Below, one piece after another: positions 22,878 through 34,446 of a stretch of 64,000 nucleotides of DNA. A program made the position numbers and the translations under genes. The stretch spans positions 50,564 through 114,563 of the forward strand of contig WTPW01000605.1 in assembly GCA_009809945.1 (NCBI GenBank), in the 5' to 3' direction. Position 1 is the first letter of the stretch. Each line of letters begins with the position of its first letter. Source of the DNA: Gigaspora margarita (Eukaryota > Glomeromycota > Glomeromycetes > Diversisporales > Gigasporaceae). The notes beneath the pieces are model-generated. The model saw only the letters and a list, made by a program, of their open reading frames with translations. It did not search any database and was not told the DNA's origin.

Positions 22878-23502
22878 TAGAGATTTGACCCACAATAAAT
22901 TTTGCCTCTGGGTTACTTGCCCGCTTATAAACTTACCTAAGTACAAAACCGGTTTGATAAAAATGTTTTGGGTTAGGGGCGTGCCATTTATTACGTAATA
23001 TTTTTTACTTAGTAGCCACTCTTATCCATGTATGGTGTGATCACTTTATTTATTTAAAATTGCTTATGATCATATATAGACAGGATAACTATCTCTGACC
23101 ATGTATCCATGGTAAAAATTACGTAATAAATGGCATGCCCCTTACCCAGGTGCCCAATCTACAAAAATGAACATAATTATTGTCACAGTTCATAATTTAA
23201 AATGAAATCTACATTCTATACTTAACCTGCTAGCCTTCTAAAACCTATATAATTTTTTTAAAAACTAGCCTAACTCTAAATCCCTAACCCTAAAAAATAC
23301 ATCCTAAAAAAATTTAGTTTTCGAGGATTTCATTATGATCTGTCACAATTGTTATGCAAAACAGATTATTGATCTGCACTAGATCACCTGGGTACTTCAA
23401 GTAACCCAAAACATTTTTATCAAACCGGTTTTGTACCCGAGTAAGGTTTTTATAAGTAGGCGGGTAATCTGGAGACAAAATTTATTGTGAGTTGAATCTC
23501 TA
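22878..23502. mobile_element. TAGAGATT-ended element with long inverted ends
   Basis: The outer ~110 bp are inverted repeats. The left reads TAGAGATTTGACCCACAATA and the right, inverted, TAGAGATTCAACTCACAATA. Both continue to a shared AAAACCGGTTTGATAAAAAT. The words GGGTTACTTG and CCCG recur. No target duplication was found. The 166-bp Harbinger-like MITE is nested inside. A short TTAGGG-type tract (23270-23290) lies in the core. Confidence 0.6.
22976..23141. mobile_element. PIF/Harbinger-like MITE, 166 bp
   Basis: The termini GGGGCGTGCCATTTATTACG and ..TAATAAATGGCATGCCCC are inverted repeats of about 24 bp. TTA flanks both sides (22973-22975, 23142-23144). A 3-bp TWA duplication with G-rich ends is the hallmark of PIF/Harbinger. 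Its left ~70 bp match the right end of the 23715 element. Confidence 0.8.
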
Positions 23503-23937
23503 GTACATATGTACAGGTTAAACCAACTAAAATTGTAAAAGAAACTGTGCTTTAACACATGATAAAATCATGATAATGCCAATACTAATGTAACAGTTGG
23601 ATTAGTCTGCATTTGTATATTTATAATTACTAAAGATCATTATTATTTTGAAGAATAATACATTGATCTATTACTGCACAATTATTTTATTCACCAAATG
23701 CTTTCTTTTATTAAGGGGCGTGCCATTTATCATGTGATTTATACCATGGATACATGGGTCAGGGTGGTGATCATGTCTATATATAATATATATAATATAT
23801 ATATTACATTATTTTTTTTTTTTTTCACTTTACAACCTTGCGCTAATTTATTAGAAGTTATTTATATACAAGATACAAAAAACTATTTCTAACTATACTA
23901 TTAGGCTAATACCCGACGACTCCACTAGTGCCCAGGT

Positions 23938-24246
23938 ATGGTTGTTGCACTGATATTTGTTAGTCTCCAAGCCATACATGACATCACTCATATATCTCTT
24001 CGAGAACATATCCAGGTTCTCAGCTACCTCTTCAAAGACCATTCCTTCAAAAACTTCATCCCTGAGCTACTCATAAAGATGAATAAAAAAAGGAAAAAAA
24101 TAAAGGGGGAAAATACAACTAAACGAAATCCTACAAACAAAACCAAAATAAAAAAAGAAAAAGACACAATAAAAGAGAAGAACAAAGATAAAGTCATGAA
24201 AAAACAGAAAATGAAGGTGTTAATACGTCTAAACACTAAACGATAA
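23938..24246 (+). CDS. Lysine-rich unrecognised frame inside the Harbinger-like element
   Basis: 102 residues: MVVALIFVSLQAIHDITHIS, then LREHIQVLSYLFKDHS, then a K/N/T/E-rich basic tail from about residue 43. The basic tail may be only a reading of A-rich DNA. No domain is recognised. It could be a remnant of an element-encoded DNA-binding protein, but that is a guess. Confidence 0.2.
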   Translation: MVVALIFVSLQAIHDITHISLREHIQVLSYLFKDHSFKNFIPELLIKMNKKRKKIKGENTTKRNPTNKTKIKKEKDTIKEKNKDKVMKKQKMKVLIRLNTKR

Positions 24247-24941
24247 AAATTATATAATACTGCACAAGGAATCGCCTCGCCTAGTATTATAATATATATA
24301 GAAAGTTCTAGAATTTATTTCCTCTGATCAACCAACTCCTATGCGTTACAACTTCATTACGCGTTATCCCTGTTTACAACTTCACGTGCCTTCTTCCCGA
24401 TTAGGATAGGAACAACAATGTCAATCTTTTGGAGGGGGTACACCGAATTTCCCACTTTTTTGCCAAAATTCTAGTCGAAAAAAGCTCAGCGAGAATATGG
24501 TAGAAGGAGTTCGTAAATTTTCTCTTGGACTTGTTCCAAAAAACCATAAAGAAGGTGTTAAAAAACTCATTTCCTTTTAGTTCACCGCCTAGCCAAACCA
24601 AGGTATCTTCGTCGACAGAAAGTTCAACTTAAACTTCTACCAGAATTTCTTGTGCAAGGGCGCCCTGCCAGTTATCTTGCACAACCGACGCTTCTGGCTT
24701 GCTTGCCGAATATAAAAAGGAGTCCCACTTAATAGTGTTGACCTTTATATGAACCGATGTATGAAGTTTGCTTCGTCTGTTACTAAAAGAAATTTTTTGT
24801 TTTATTTTTGCTTAGAAATTTGGTGCAAGTGATCGTTGGGAAGAGTTGTTAGATATATGGATGATATATATTACATTATATACGGTATATAATATATATA
24901 TAATATATATATTATTTAATATTAAGTAACTTCTTTTCTAC

Positions 24942-25208
24942 CGGTCCGTTTTAGATGATTTTACTACCAAAATGTTCGTCTCAATGAGACGATTCTAACA
25001 AGCCCAANATCATTAAAATCCAATCACAGGGTCACAAGATCGTTAAGGTTTTGCATTTATATACATATATATATATTAAAATTTATATATATAATAATAC
25101 AAAACCTCAGCGATCTTGTGACTCTGTGATTGGATTTTAATGATTTTGGGCTTGTTAGAATCGTCTCATTGAGACGAACATTTTGGTAGTAAAATCATCC
25201 AAAAGGAC
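24942..25208. repeat. Foldback of the CTCAATGAGA family
   Basis: The left arm has ACTACCAAAATGTTCGTCTC, AATGAGACGATTCTAACAAG and ATTAAAATCCAATCACAG. The right arm is its complement, with an AT microsatellite spacer at 25050-25100. The same arms occur at 53265-53550, 55650-56645 and, diverged, at 38528-38760 and 58320-58620. Confidence 0.7.
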
Positions 25209-25494
25209 TAGTATATCAAGAGTTATTTAATATTATATATATTTATATAATATATTATAAATATTTGTCGTTATATTAACCAATCAGAATTGAGATTAGG
25301 GTGATCACACCATACATGGATGGGGGTGGCTATTAAGTAAAAAATATTACGTGATAAATGGTACACCCCTAATAAATTCGGTCTTTGAATACATCTAATA
25401 AGACAACAGAAATAATGAACATAGATGAAAAAAGTTTTCTATCTTTATTGGAAAAGTATTATTTTTGTTTTTTTTTACTGTTAAGTTTACTATT

Positions 25495-27618
25495 TTAAGA
25501 ACTATCTTCAGAACTGTCTTCATTAGCACTTTCTGCCCTCGGGCACGTCCTACTATTGTGCCCAATTTCACGATACAGGACACACCTCTTATTATATCTT
25601 CTAATCAATTCAAATGCAGACGGATCTCTTTCAGTAGATAATTGGGCACAGTTTTTTTTGCACCGACTGGACGCCCCCTTGTTTGCTGCACCTCTGGATC
25701 TTGTATGACTATGACTGGTTCTAGGAATAAGAATGACATTCTATCCAGAATTATGCTTCTTTGGTAAATGGACAAAGAGTTAAATTGCTGATTATATTTT
25801 TCCCATCTCTGTTGCAAGGAATCTTCAGTTTGGGGTGTCCTCTGTTGGGATATTTGAAGTGTCTTGGTCCACCAATGTTGATGAAAGTCATCAAGTTGTA
25901 ATTGTTGATTGTTTTGAAGAAGTTTCTGAATTACATAAGAGCAAGGAAGGCCCATTGATGATTCAAAAATACCACTACAAGGTTGTAATAGATTTTTTGT
26001 GTTGCGTTTGATGCCTTTAAAAACTGTTCGTGAACTTTTTTCAGTGCAAATATAGATATCTTGGTAATGACTTGTAAGTAAAATAGTTTATTTTGGGCCT
26101 GGGGAATTCGAATCATCTCTTGAGAGATCATAGTTCTGATTTTCTAATATTGATTTTCTAATGCTAAAGAAATTTTCTCATGAATAGCATGAAGATTACC
26201 CATTGATACTTGAGGATACCTCTTAAGAGTCGCATGGGCACCTTCTAATCTTGAAGTTGTCACATTACCTACAAGAAAGTCAAGAAAAAAAAATAAGAAA
26301 ATAAAATAGATAAAGAAAAAAAAAATTTAGAAGCTAAAAAAAAAACAAACCTAAATACAGATGACAATATACCCAAGTGCTTACAAATTTTTTTTTAAAT
26401 GGTAACCATGTATTCTCTAAATATTTAATAGCAGTTGCTTTGTTATTATATTTTGTTACTAACTTTTTCCAATTATTTATAAAAACAGCTTCTGTTTTGG
26501 ACTTTATAGTGTGGACCAACTTTCTAAAAACATAGACCATTCCTCATCTATTGAAAAATGGCATCGACAATTAACCAATACATTTTTATCGATGTGCTAA
26601 ACATACAGAAGATTTTTTGATTCAGGAAATATGTTTGTATAATATGCATCGAAGCTAGTTCACGATCGGTTACAATAACTTGGGCTTTGAAATGTTACCG
26701 AAAATGTGAGTAACACAAGTGAGAGTCCAATTATAATCTTCTTTCTGCTCTAATTTTAAGAATGCAAAGCAGGAAGAGAATGTAGTATTAAAACTTGTCA
26801 TGCCAACAATGTGAAGCAGTAGGATTTTAAACTTATTGGTCTTATATGTACAGTCTATTAATAAAACGGAACTATAGGTTTTTGGTAAGTATAATTGATT
26901 TAGGATGTGTGAAGAAAAGATGTGTTAAATTTCCATTTTGATCACATTTATAATTATTTTCAAAATTTCCTTCTACAAGTTCATCAAGAAGGGCCTGAAG
27001 TGGGGTACGACTTTGAAAATTATCACACTGAATCTTATCTTGAACATTGTAGATAGTTTTAGATATTGCTAAACTATTTGGATTATCTTGGTGAAGTGTA
27101 GAGAGTATTTCTCAAAGAGAAATACCTGCTGTGGACATTTCTTGAACATTTCTTTGGTTATCTTCATTCAATCAGTAGCTAGATAGATGATCTGAGATAT
27201 CTTCTGATGCTTCATAGTTGTGACCTCCATTGTTTATTTTCAAATTCCATTGACCATCTCTCTCTTTTTTACCATAAAGTTCAAAAGAGCAACCAATTAA
27301 TCAGGTGCTTGTGGCTCTCTGGCGGGTTTCATCAGTAAGATTTAATCTATTATCATAATGGCCACTTCTATCGCATTGCAAATAGACAAATTTGTCTTGC
27401 TCAGATCTTTTAATACTCACTGCATATTCGCTATTGAAGGCATGTGTTTGAACATAACTGATTAGAGCCTCATGGCTTTCAAAGTAACCAGGCGAAGGTG
27501 GAGACAATGATATTATAACAGGAAAATTATTACAATATTTTAATTTGTTTACAATAATGAATTTTTTATTCAACAATATTAAAAGGGATTCTAATATGTA
27601 GGGCAAATAAACGAACAA
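25495..27618 (-). pseudogene. MULE (Mutator-like) transposase, pseudogene
   Basis: The reading runs right to left. An N-terminal FAR1-like block (AFNSEYAVSIKRSEQDKFVY, QCDRSGHYDNRLNLTDETR) is followed by IGCSFELYGKKERDGQWNL. The MULE catalytic block reads VLLIDCTYKTNKFKILLLHI with the first D retained. The NVTTSRLEGAHATLKRYPQV block and a SWIM-finger remnant (CSGIFESSMGLPCSYVI, last H lost) come next. The C-terminus needs a frame shift at the A8 run near 25660. It reads RDPSAFELIRRYNKRC then EIGHNSRTCPRAESANEDSS and a stop at 25495-25497. At least six in-frame stops interrupt it, for example after DHLSSY and AGISL. The family call is strong and the gene is dead. Confidence 0.85.
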
Positions 27619-27686
27619 TTTTTAAGATACTTTTATGAAGGTAAAAAATATTTCTTAAGTTATTACTAACTTGATAGTATGAATTG

Positions 27687-28574
27687 TAGTGCTATTTGAC
27701 AGACTCTTATTTTATACTTTTTAGACACTATTGACAAAGACTTTTATGCTCTATCTTACTTCTTTGCTCAGAGTATTTTGAATTTCTTTAATCTTTTATT
27801 TCATTGATGAAAGGCTCTTATATTTTATCTTTTTTGTTTAGTGCATTTTGATTTTCTTTAATCTTTCATTTCATTAAAAGTTAACCTTTAAAATTCAGCC
27901 TGCATTTTTACGCGTATTAACACAGCCCTTTCACAGCCCCTTCTACAGTCCTACTCTCTTGATATATAATCTCTTTGGCAGTCACGTAATTTTACATTAT
28001 TTTACTTTTTTCAGTTATTGCCTTCAATGATATTGTTTATTCACTGATAATATTTATCTTTTTGGTTAGCACCTATGGCGATCACATAATTTTATATTAT
28101 TTACCTTTTCAGTTATCTCATAGTGCTATTTGACAGAACTTATTTTATACTTTTTAGATACTATAGATAAAGGCTCTTATGCTCTACCTTACTTTTTTGC
28201 TCAGAGCATTTTGAATTTCTTTAATCTTTTATTTCATTGATGAAAGGCTCTTACATTCTATCTTTTTTGTTTAGTGCATTTTGATTTTCTTTAATCTTTC
28301 ATTTCATTAAAAGTTATCTTTAAAATTCAGCCTGCATTTTTATGCGTATTAACACAGCCCTTTCACGGCCCCTTCTACGGCCCCTTCCACAGCCCCTTTC
28401 ATGGTCCTGCTCTCTCGATATAATCCCTTTGGTAATCACGTAATTTTACATTATTTTACCTTTTTTAGTTAGTGCCTTCGATGATATAATTTATTCACTA
28501 ATAATATTTATCTTTTTGGTTAGCACCTACAGCAATCACATAATTTTATATTATTTACCTTTTCAGTTATCTCA
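27687..28574. repeat. Tandem duplication, units of 434 and 454 bp
   Basis: Unit 1 (27687-28120) and unit 2 (28121-28574) both run from TAGTGCTATTTGACAGA to CCTTTTCAGTTATCTCA. The second has extra GGCCCCTTCTAC/CCACAGCCCC steps in a small C-rich internal repeat near 28365-28400. It lies upstream of the MULE transposase relic, where the element's promoter would be expected. That role is only inferred. Confidence 0.85.
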
Positions 28575-29289
28575 CATAATCTTATATTGTTTTACCTTTA
28601 TCATATAATTCATTCTTTTATTTTATATTTTTGATTAAGTACCTTTGGTATAACTCATCACTAGCAAACTACGGACAAAGTAGAATGTCAAAACTCCATT
28701 GGGTAAACTATATGATGGGTGTAATAAAGTTAGAAATTTTTTTTCTTTTTCGATTAATTCTGACCTTTCTGCTAAATTAGGCATCATATATTCATGTATT
28801 GTATAATTATCTTAATTGTAGCATTGTCGATAGTTATCTTTTTATATATATTGTAATAAAAAATACTTTTATTATTCGTGAACAAAATTTAAATTAATAA
28901 AAGTGCTTTCAATAAAATTTGTGGTCAAAACATAAACATGATTCATAGTTATGAGAAAAATCAATTTTATTGTAAATTGAATTTTAGATGGCCATGTACA
29001 TATGTATACAAAAAAAATATATTCAGCTAAACGACCTAAAAAAACCCGCTAATGCTAAAAAATCTTCCAAAAAAACAAGTTGAACATCAAAAGAACTCGA
29101 GAAGCACACTAGTAAATACCATTTAAATGATAGAAATAACTATACAAGAAAATTAAAAACTATACCCAAAATATCGTCAAAAACTGATTAAAAACACTTC
29201 TGTGCTATTTCAAGTTCAGATCAATCAAAAACTACAAAAGGAAGCATAATTAGTTCAAATTGAAAAGAAAAGAAAAGAAGATACAACAG

Positions 29290-29850
29290 GGGAAAGAAGG
29301 TAAGAAAAATGGTTTTAACTACTTTCAGTCTCAGCTGCTTCTTTATAGTTTTGTGCTAATTGCAAAACTTATCCTGAAAAAAGAAAAAATTAGCAAACAG
29401 AATCCAAAAAAAAGAAAGCATAAGAGAAAGAGAACTAACAAAAAAAGAATTAATAAGCTAAATTGAAAAAAAGGACCAGTAGAATAGCTATTTTTAACCA
29501 ATTTCCAGTCCCGGTCTCTTTAGTATTGCCCAGTGCCGATAGCAAAGCCTAACCTAAAAAAAAAAGCTAGTGAACCTAGCCAAAAAAGAATGAATATGAA
29601 AAAAACTGTTACTCCTACTTTTAGAATATTTCCAAACTAGTCTCTATCTACTCCACATTTAATCTCTATTTCCCAGTACCAATTGCAAAGCCTAATCTGA
29701 AAAAAAACTAGCGAACAAGAATCAAGAATTAACTATGAAGAAAGAAAACTAATTAATACTTATTTTAAAGATTTCTAATATCCTGCCTTTAAATCTTTGT
29801 TCGGTGCCAATTGCGAAGCCTAACCTAAAAAAAAAAGTAAATAAAAATCA
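29290..29850. repeat. Degenerate ~130-bp tandem repeats, four copies
   Basis: Four copies share an order of motifs: a TTTCAGTCTC/TTTCCAGTCC-type segment, TTGCGAAGCCTAACCTAAAA (or variant), then A-rich AAACTAGCGAAC. They lie in the subterminal part of the MULE-type element. A lysine-rich frame across 29260-29466 is a by-product of the A-rich sequence. Confidence 0.6.
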
Positions 29851-30221
29851 AAAAAAAACAATGCTTTAAAGAAAATTGAAAACCATATCAAAATACCCAA
29901 GAGATCCAGAAAAGAATCACTATAAAACTACTCCAAAGACCATTAAAGAGCTACAAAAAAACAAAATCATTAGAAAACAATATAATAGTTTATTAGTAGA
30001 CGATTCTATGAATAGCTAAAAAATACAAAAATAACAATGTTAAAATATGAAGATCGATCGCTAGCAAACTATAATTTACCGTGTTATAGTATTGTCTTAT
30101 TATATCATTATTTGGAAATAAACTATTATCAGAAATATCCAGTAATAATATTTAATTCACGTGATCCACCATGGTGGAAATAGCAATTTACTATGGTGGA
30201 AATAGGCATTCCCAAATTTTA

Positions 30222-30784
30222 TTAAGACAACCTTTTTACTTCTGATAAGTAAACTTGTTTAGCACAAAATTTTGCATATAGCACAAAGAAATTTAAGAAT
30301 TTCCTAATAAACCTTCTAATCTAACTCTAACTTATCCCTATTCTAAAAGTTTTTACAATAATTTGTTTATTTTTTTAAAAATAATAATCTACAAATTTAG
30401 ATAATCAAAAAAGGGTGCGATATACAAGCATATCACAGGGTGTGAGTTATGCATTTATTCATTTTAAAAAGTACTGTATAGAATTTTTTAAATTTTTTTT
30501 ATTTAAAAGATTTAGATTTAATAAATTTATATTTTTATTTTTAGCTTAATATCTTATAAATTTAGCTCTATATAAATTTTTAAAAAGTGTCCACAATATT
30601 ATAGTAGGCTACTGTACTATGAAACATCTTGAGATTAAAATTTTTTAAAGCAACAATAGATAAAAAATATTGTTTTTAAAAAAGTCTATCAAAACAGTAA
30701 GCCTAATAGATCTAATAGAATAAAATCTTTTAATAGATAGTTATAAAACTCTAAACTCCTTATCTAATTGATAATTAGTACAAG
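30222..30784. other. AT-rich spacer with small TA-flanked repeat
   Basis: A stretch of about 140 bp from TACTGTATAGAATTTTTTAA (30472) to CAATATTATAGTAGGCTACT (30612) recurs in part at 57394-57434 and 60337-60380, so it is a further minor repeat family. No gene is seen. Confidence 0.4.
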
Positions 30785-30788
30785 TTAA

Positions 30789-31861
30789 CAGTCATAGGAC
30801 ATGTCCCCTTAAAATTGGTTTAAAATAAATTTATAATAAAAATTATAAAAAAANNNNNNNNNNNNNNNNNNNNNNNNNNNNNNNNNNNNNNNNNNNNNNN
30901 NNNNNNNNNNNNNNNNNNNNNNNNNNNNNNNNNNNNNNNNNNNNNNNNNNNNNNNNNNNNNNNNNNNNNNNNNNNNNNNNNNNNNNNNNNNNNNNNNNNN
31001 NNNNNNNNNNNNNNNNNNNNNNNNNNNNNNNNNNNNNNNNNNNNNNNNNNNNNNNNNNNNNNNNNNNNNNNNNNNNNNNNNNNNNNNNNNNNNNNNNNNN
31101 NNNNNNNNNNNNNNNNNNNNNNNNNNNNNNNNNNNNNNNNNNNNNNNNNNNNNNNNNNNNNNNNNNNNNNNNNNNNNNNNNNNNNNNNNNNNNNNNNNNN
31201 NNNNNNNNNNNNNNNNNNNNNNNNNNNNNNNNNNNNNNNNNNNNNNNNNNNNNNNNNNNNNNNNNNNNNNNNNNNNNNNNNNNNNNNNNNNNNNNNNNNN
31301 NNNNNNNNNNNNNNNNNNNNNNNNNNNNNNNNNNNNNNNNNNNNNNNNNNNNNNNNNNNNNNNNNNNNNNNNNNNNNNNNNNNNNNNNNNNNNNNNNNNN
31401 NNNNNNNNNNNNNNNNNNNNNNNNNNNNNNNNNNNNNNNNNNNNNNNNNNNNNNNNNNNNNNNNNNNNNNNNNNNNNNNNNNNNNNNNNNNNNNNNNNNN
31501 NNNNNNNNNNNNNNNNTTTAGTACATAGATAACCCATTTTTCTTACAAGGTAACCTACTTCCGTCGCCTAAGTAAAGTTGTTAAGAGCATAATTTTAAAC
31601 ATAACTGCTGATTTAAAATTTGTAAATATTTGTTTTTGACAGAGTTACATTTTGAAAAAGTGCAAAATTAGCAAAATTTTAATATGGTTTTTTAAGCTCA
31701 AAATTTTCTTCTTTTCTTGTTCTATATACCTGCAAACTTTAATTTTAAGTTAATTAGTTAACCCAGAGAGGGATCTTAGCTCAAAGTTATATAGTAAATT
31801 CATATATTTTTTTTATAATTTTTATTATAAATTTATTTCTAGGGGACATGTCCTATGACTG
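30789..31861. mobile_element. TTAA-target foldback element with assembly gap inside
   Basis: The ends are CAGTCATAGGACATGTCCCC and its exact complement, flanked by TTAA (30785-30788, 31862-31865). The interior right arm (TTAGTACATAGATAACCCAT.., AAGTAAAGTTGTT) matches the element at 758. The 663-N gap falls where the left arm and centre should be. Confidence 0.8.
30854..31516. other. Assembly gap (663 N)
   Basis: The gap is a run of N. It lies within a palindromic element, a sequence type that commonly defeats assembly, so its true length may differ. Confidence 1.
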
Positions 31862-31959
31862 TTAATAGTATTATCATAGTTTAATATAGTAGAGATTCTT
31901 ACTATTTGTTACTATATAAATCCTAAGATATAAAAATAATACTGCCATCTAAAAAACAT

Positions 31960-32470
31960 TTTTTTTACTAAGTTAATAGGTTATATCTACTAAGTAAAAA
32001 TCAAAGAGCTTATCAAGATGAGTCTAATAGCAGTTAGATCATCAAAATCGATTCAGTAATTGATGAGATACTTTAAAAACAATTGGCTATCTATATGTAA
32101 ACAATAGGTTTGTTTATATAAAACTTTATATAGTCAACCAATTGTTTTTTAAAAGTATTTTAGCAAATACAGAGCCAATTTTGATAATCTAACTACCATT
32201 AGACTCATTTTAATGAGCTCTACAATTTTTATTTAGTAGATATGACAGAATCCTAAAATATACATAAATAGGTCAGGTATTAGTTTGCTTATTTTGGGTA
32301 GTTTTTATGCAGATTTTATCTATTTTAGTAATTTTTTGCTTATTTATGAGGTTTTTTTTGCAGATCTTTCTATCTTTAGAATTTTATAATTAACCTGACC
32401 TATCTATATATATTTTGGGGTCCTGATATGACTCATCAACTTAGTAAAAAACCATTTATCTTAGGTGGGA
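31960..32470. repeat. Foldback interrupted by an 8-bp-target element
   Basis: Arms such as TAATAGCAGTTAGATCATCA and its counterpart GATAATCTAACTACCATTAG fold around a centre near 32125. The outer ACTAAGT / ACTTAGTAAA segments continue after the insertion at 32247-32424. The arm text resembles the foldback at 17935-18090. Confidence 0.6.
32247..32424. mobile_element. AGGACCC-family element with exact 8-bp duplication
   Basis: The right end, inverted, is AGGACCCCAAAATATATATA, and the left end is AGAATCCTAAAATATACATA. Both continue to AATAGGTCAGG-type sequence. GATATGAC is duplicated exactly at 32239-32246 and 32425-32432. It is 178 bp and non-coding. Confidence 0.75.
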
Positions 32471-33255
32471 AGCATCATTCTATATTATAGATTGATATAA
32501 TAATTTGTATATGTTATGCTATAATTATGTGAATACTTAATCATTAGAAATTTCTGGTCAGAAGGTTGTTATATAGAGAAAAGAGTAGAGAAACACATGA
32601 GAACCTGCAGAAACAGGTCTATAGTGAAAAAAACACCTCTATCACATGCAGAAGAACAAAATAAAAAACTATAATTGCAAAAAAGAGTAAGTAGCTATAC
32701 TTGGAGACGTGTAAAAAAGGTCGAAAGCATAATGCACTAAGCTAGCAGTAGAAACACAAAAAAGGTATGTAGTTAAGCCATGATGGGCACACTAACAGAA
32801 ACTACTAATCACTTTGCACAAAAACTGGAATTAGGCTAGTTCTACAAACCAAGTTGGAAGTCATAGGATGACATTCATATGATTGGTTAATTTTGTAGAT
32901 CTACCTGTGATTTTCCATTATGATTAGCCAATCAAAATGCATAACTTTTAAAAAGATTTATCATTTTAATATTACTAGAAAATGAAAAGAACTTCACATA
33001 AAGAAGCTTACAAACAATAAATGCATGCAAAAAGAATTTGTTACTTTTAAAAATAGATAATGCATAAATTGATATTTATTACTAATAAACCCAAGCTTCA
33101 AATCGATTAAAATCAATATGTGAATAAATTATTAACAAAGCTATCTTTTATTCTACTGTATATTTTAGAAAATAATTACATCTTATTTTTAGTTATCACA
33201 ACCTTTATTAAAAAACACGACATAACCCTTAGCCCATATAATTATTACTTATAAC
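32433..33255. other. AT-rich spacer, no gene seen
   Basis: Mixed AT-rich sequence with CCAAT-like motifs (GATTGGTTAAT, TAGCCAATCAAAA near 32885-32940). I see no frame, RNA or repeat that I can support. Confidence 0.5.
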
Positions 33256-33263
33256 ACTTATAC

Positions 33264-33502
33264 CAGAGTTGGCAATGAATATAATCCATTGAAAAACTTG
33301 CAATCCAATGGAGCCAATGGAGCCAATGGAACCAATAGAGCCACTGGAGTCAATGGAATTAGTTATTAGTTATTAAAAATACTATATTATAAGATAGTTG
33401 GCCTCCATTGGCTCTATTCGCAAATTATTCTCAATGGAGCAATAGAGTGATGCCAATGGAGTTGTTCACCATTTACTCCAATAGATAAATGTGCCAACCC
33501 TG
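33264..33502. mobile_element. hAT-like word-repeat element, word CAATGGAGC
   Basis: The ends CAGAGTTGGCA and, inverted, CAGGGTTGGCA match at 10 of 11 and resemble classic hAT termini. The flanks ACTTATAC and ATTTATAC differ at one of 8. The 239-bp body repeats CAATGGAGC/CCAATGG on both strands around an AT-rich middle. Confidence 0.8.
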
Positions 33503-33510
33503 ATTTATAC

Positions 33511-34440
33511 ATATTATCAATCCACTGCTAAACCCAAAGTTACATTTATTACTCTAGTAGTATAACTCTATAAATGTAAAATATATGTAAACATTAGTAC
33601 AAGCCTATTATTATTATAATATATAATACATTAAACAGTCACTCAAAGTTCCAAGTTTAAAGCTTACATGTAATGTCTCAATCTTCTTTTTTTATTGATT
33701 GTTTTGGCATTTAAAAAACTTGTATATAGTTAATATAACTACAGAACTAGTATTAGCCGTATATAATAAAAAATATTTGCTCCTAAGCGAAGTTCTTGGA
33801 GAGGTGGATTATTTTGGATTAATTTTAATAGTGAATATCTACGTTCGTTTAGAGCTAGAATTTGCTTTTATGGCAATTTTTTTGTTGGTAAAACATCACA
33901 TTCCCAAAAAGTACTTTAAAGTGTATAAATAAGTTACCTGGGCAATTGATTTACATCAGCCAATCAGATGAATATCGTCCTATGAAGTTGGAAGTAACTT
34001 CAGTTATACAATATAGCCTATATCTAACTAATCACAGAAGTCTCTTTATATGACAAACTGCTGCATTCTGTCATTTTAAAATATGTATAAATCAGTAGGG
34101 TAAGTAGAAAATATCAGAAACATCCAGATACAGAATAAAAAAAGGTTAAGTTATGGGCTATTAAGATAAAAGAAGGAAGCTTTACCAAAATGGATATCTG
34201 GCATCCTACTATAATACCAAACAGGAAGTAAAATCAAGCAATGATTTATGACTGCTATAGAAACAAACTGATTACCTGTTTGGAAAATAAGTAAGACCAG
34301 TATGAGAAATGCAAAGAATGCAGGTATAGAATAATAAAGTAGATTCAGATACATAAATTCTGTCATGATACATATGGGGTTTCATATATGGGTAAAGCTT
34401 AGATTAGAAGTAAAGTAGCTCTAGTCTTTCTATTCAAGGT
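33511..34440. other. Spacer, no supported gene
   Basis: Two short frames occur: plus 33699-33932, opening at a TTG, and minus 34151-34366, hydrophobic with NHCLILLPVWYYSRMPDIHF. Neither shows a domain I can name. CCAAT-type motifs are present. Confidence 0.4.
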
Positions 34441-34446
34441 ATTTTG

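Larger units (their letters stand above)
23715..25369. mobile_element. PIF/Harbinger-like element, 1.66 kb
   Basis: The ends GGGGCGTGCCATTTATCA and, inverted, GGGGTGTACCATTTATCA are flanked by TAA (23712-23714, 25370-25372). The interior has less AT-biased, possibly coding stretches (23940-24730). These include a lysine-rich frame and a TATA-like TATAAAAAGG at 24711, but I do not see a Harbinger nuclease or Myb-like gene. A separate foldback has inserted at about 24942-25208. Confidence 0.75.
21456..30213. mobile_element. 8.76-kb MULE-type element with nested insertions
   Basis: A 56-bp terminal inverted repeat occurs at 21456-21511 and 30158-30213, matching at 50 of 56 positions without gaps. 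It contains a doubled CTATTTCCACCATGGT motif. The exact 8-bp duplication AAATTTTA flanks it (21448-21455 and 30214-30221). The relic MULE transposase lies inside on the minus strand. Since MULEs make 8-11 bp duplications, I infer that this is its element. Later insertions inside include the hAT-like element at 21860 and Harbinger-like elements at 22976 and 23715. Confidence 0.7.

Noticed and set aside
22878..23502. Assigning the TAGAGATT-ended elements to hAT
   Set aside because: Flanks GTTACAAC and GTACATAT do not match, so the superfamily is left open.
24024..24236. Hydrophobic, phenylalanine-rich minus frame
   Set aside because: It is the complement of an A/G-rich lysine-codon stretch; no real membrane protein is indicated.
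30809..31537. Long open frames across the N gaps here and at 47223-48240
   Set aside because: They are open only because N codons cannot be stops.
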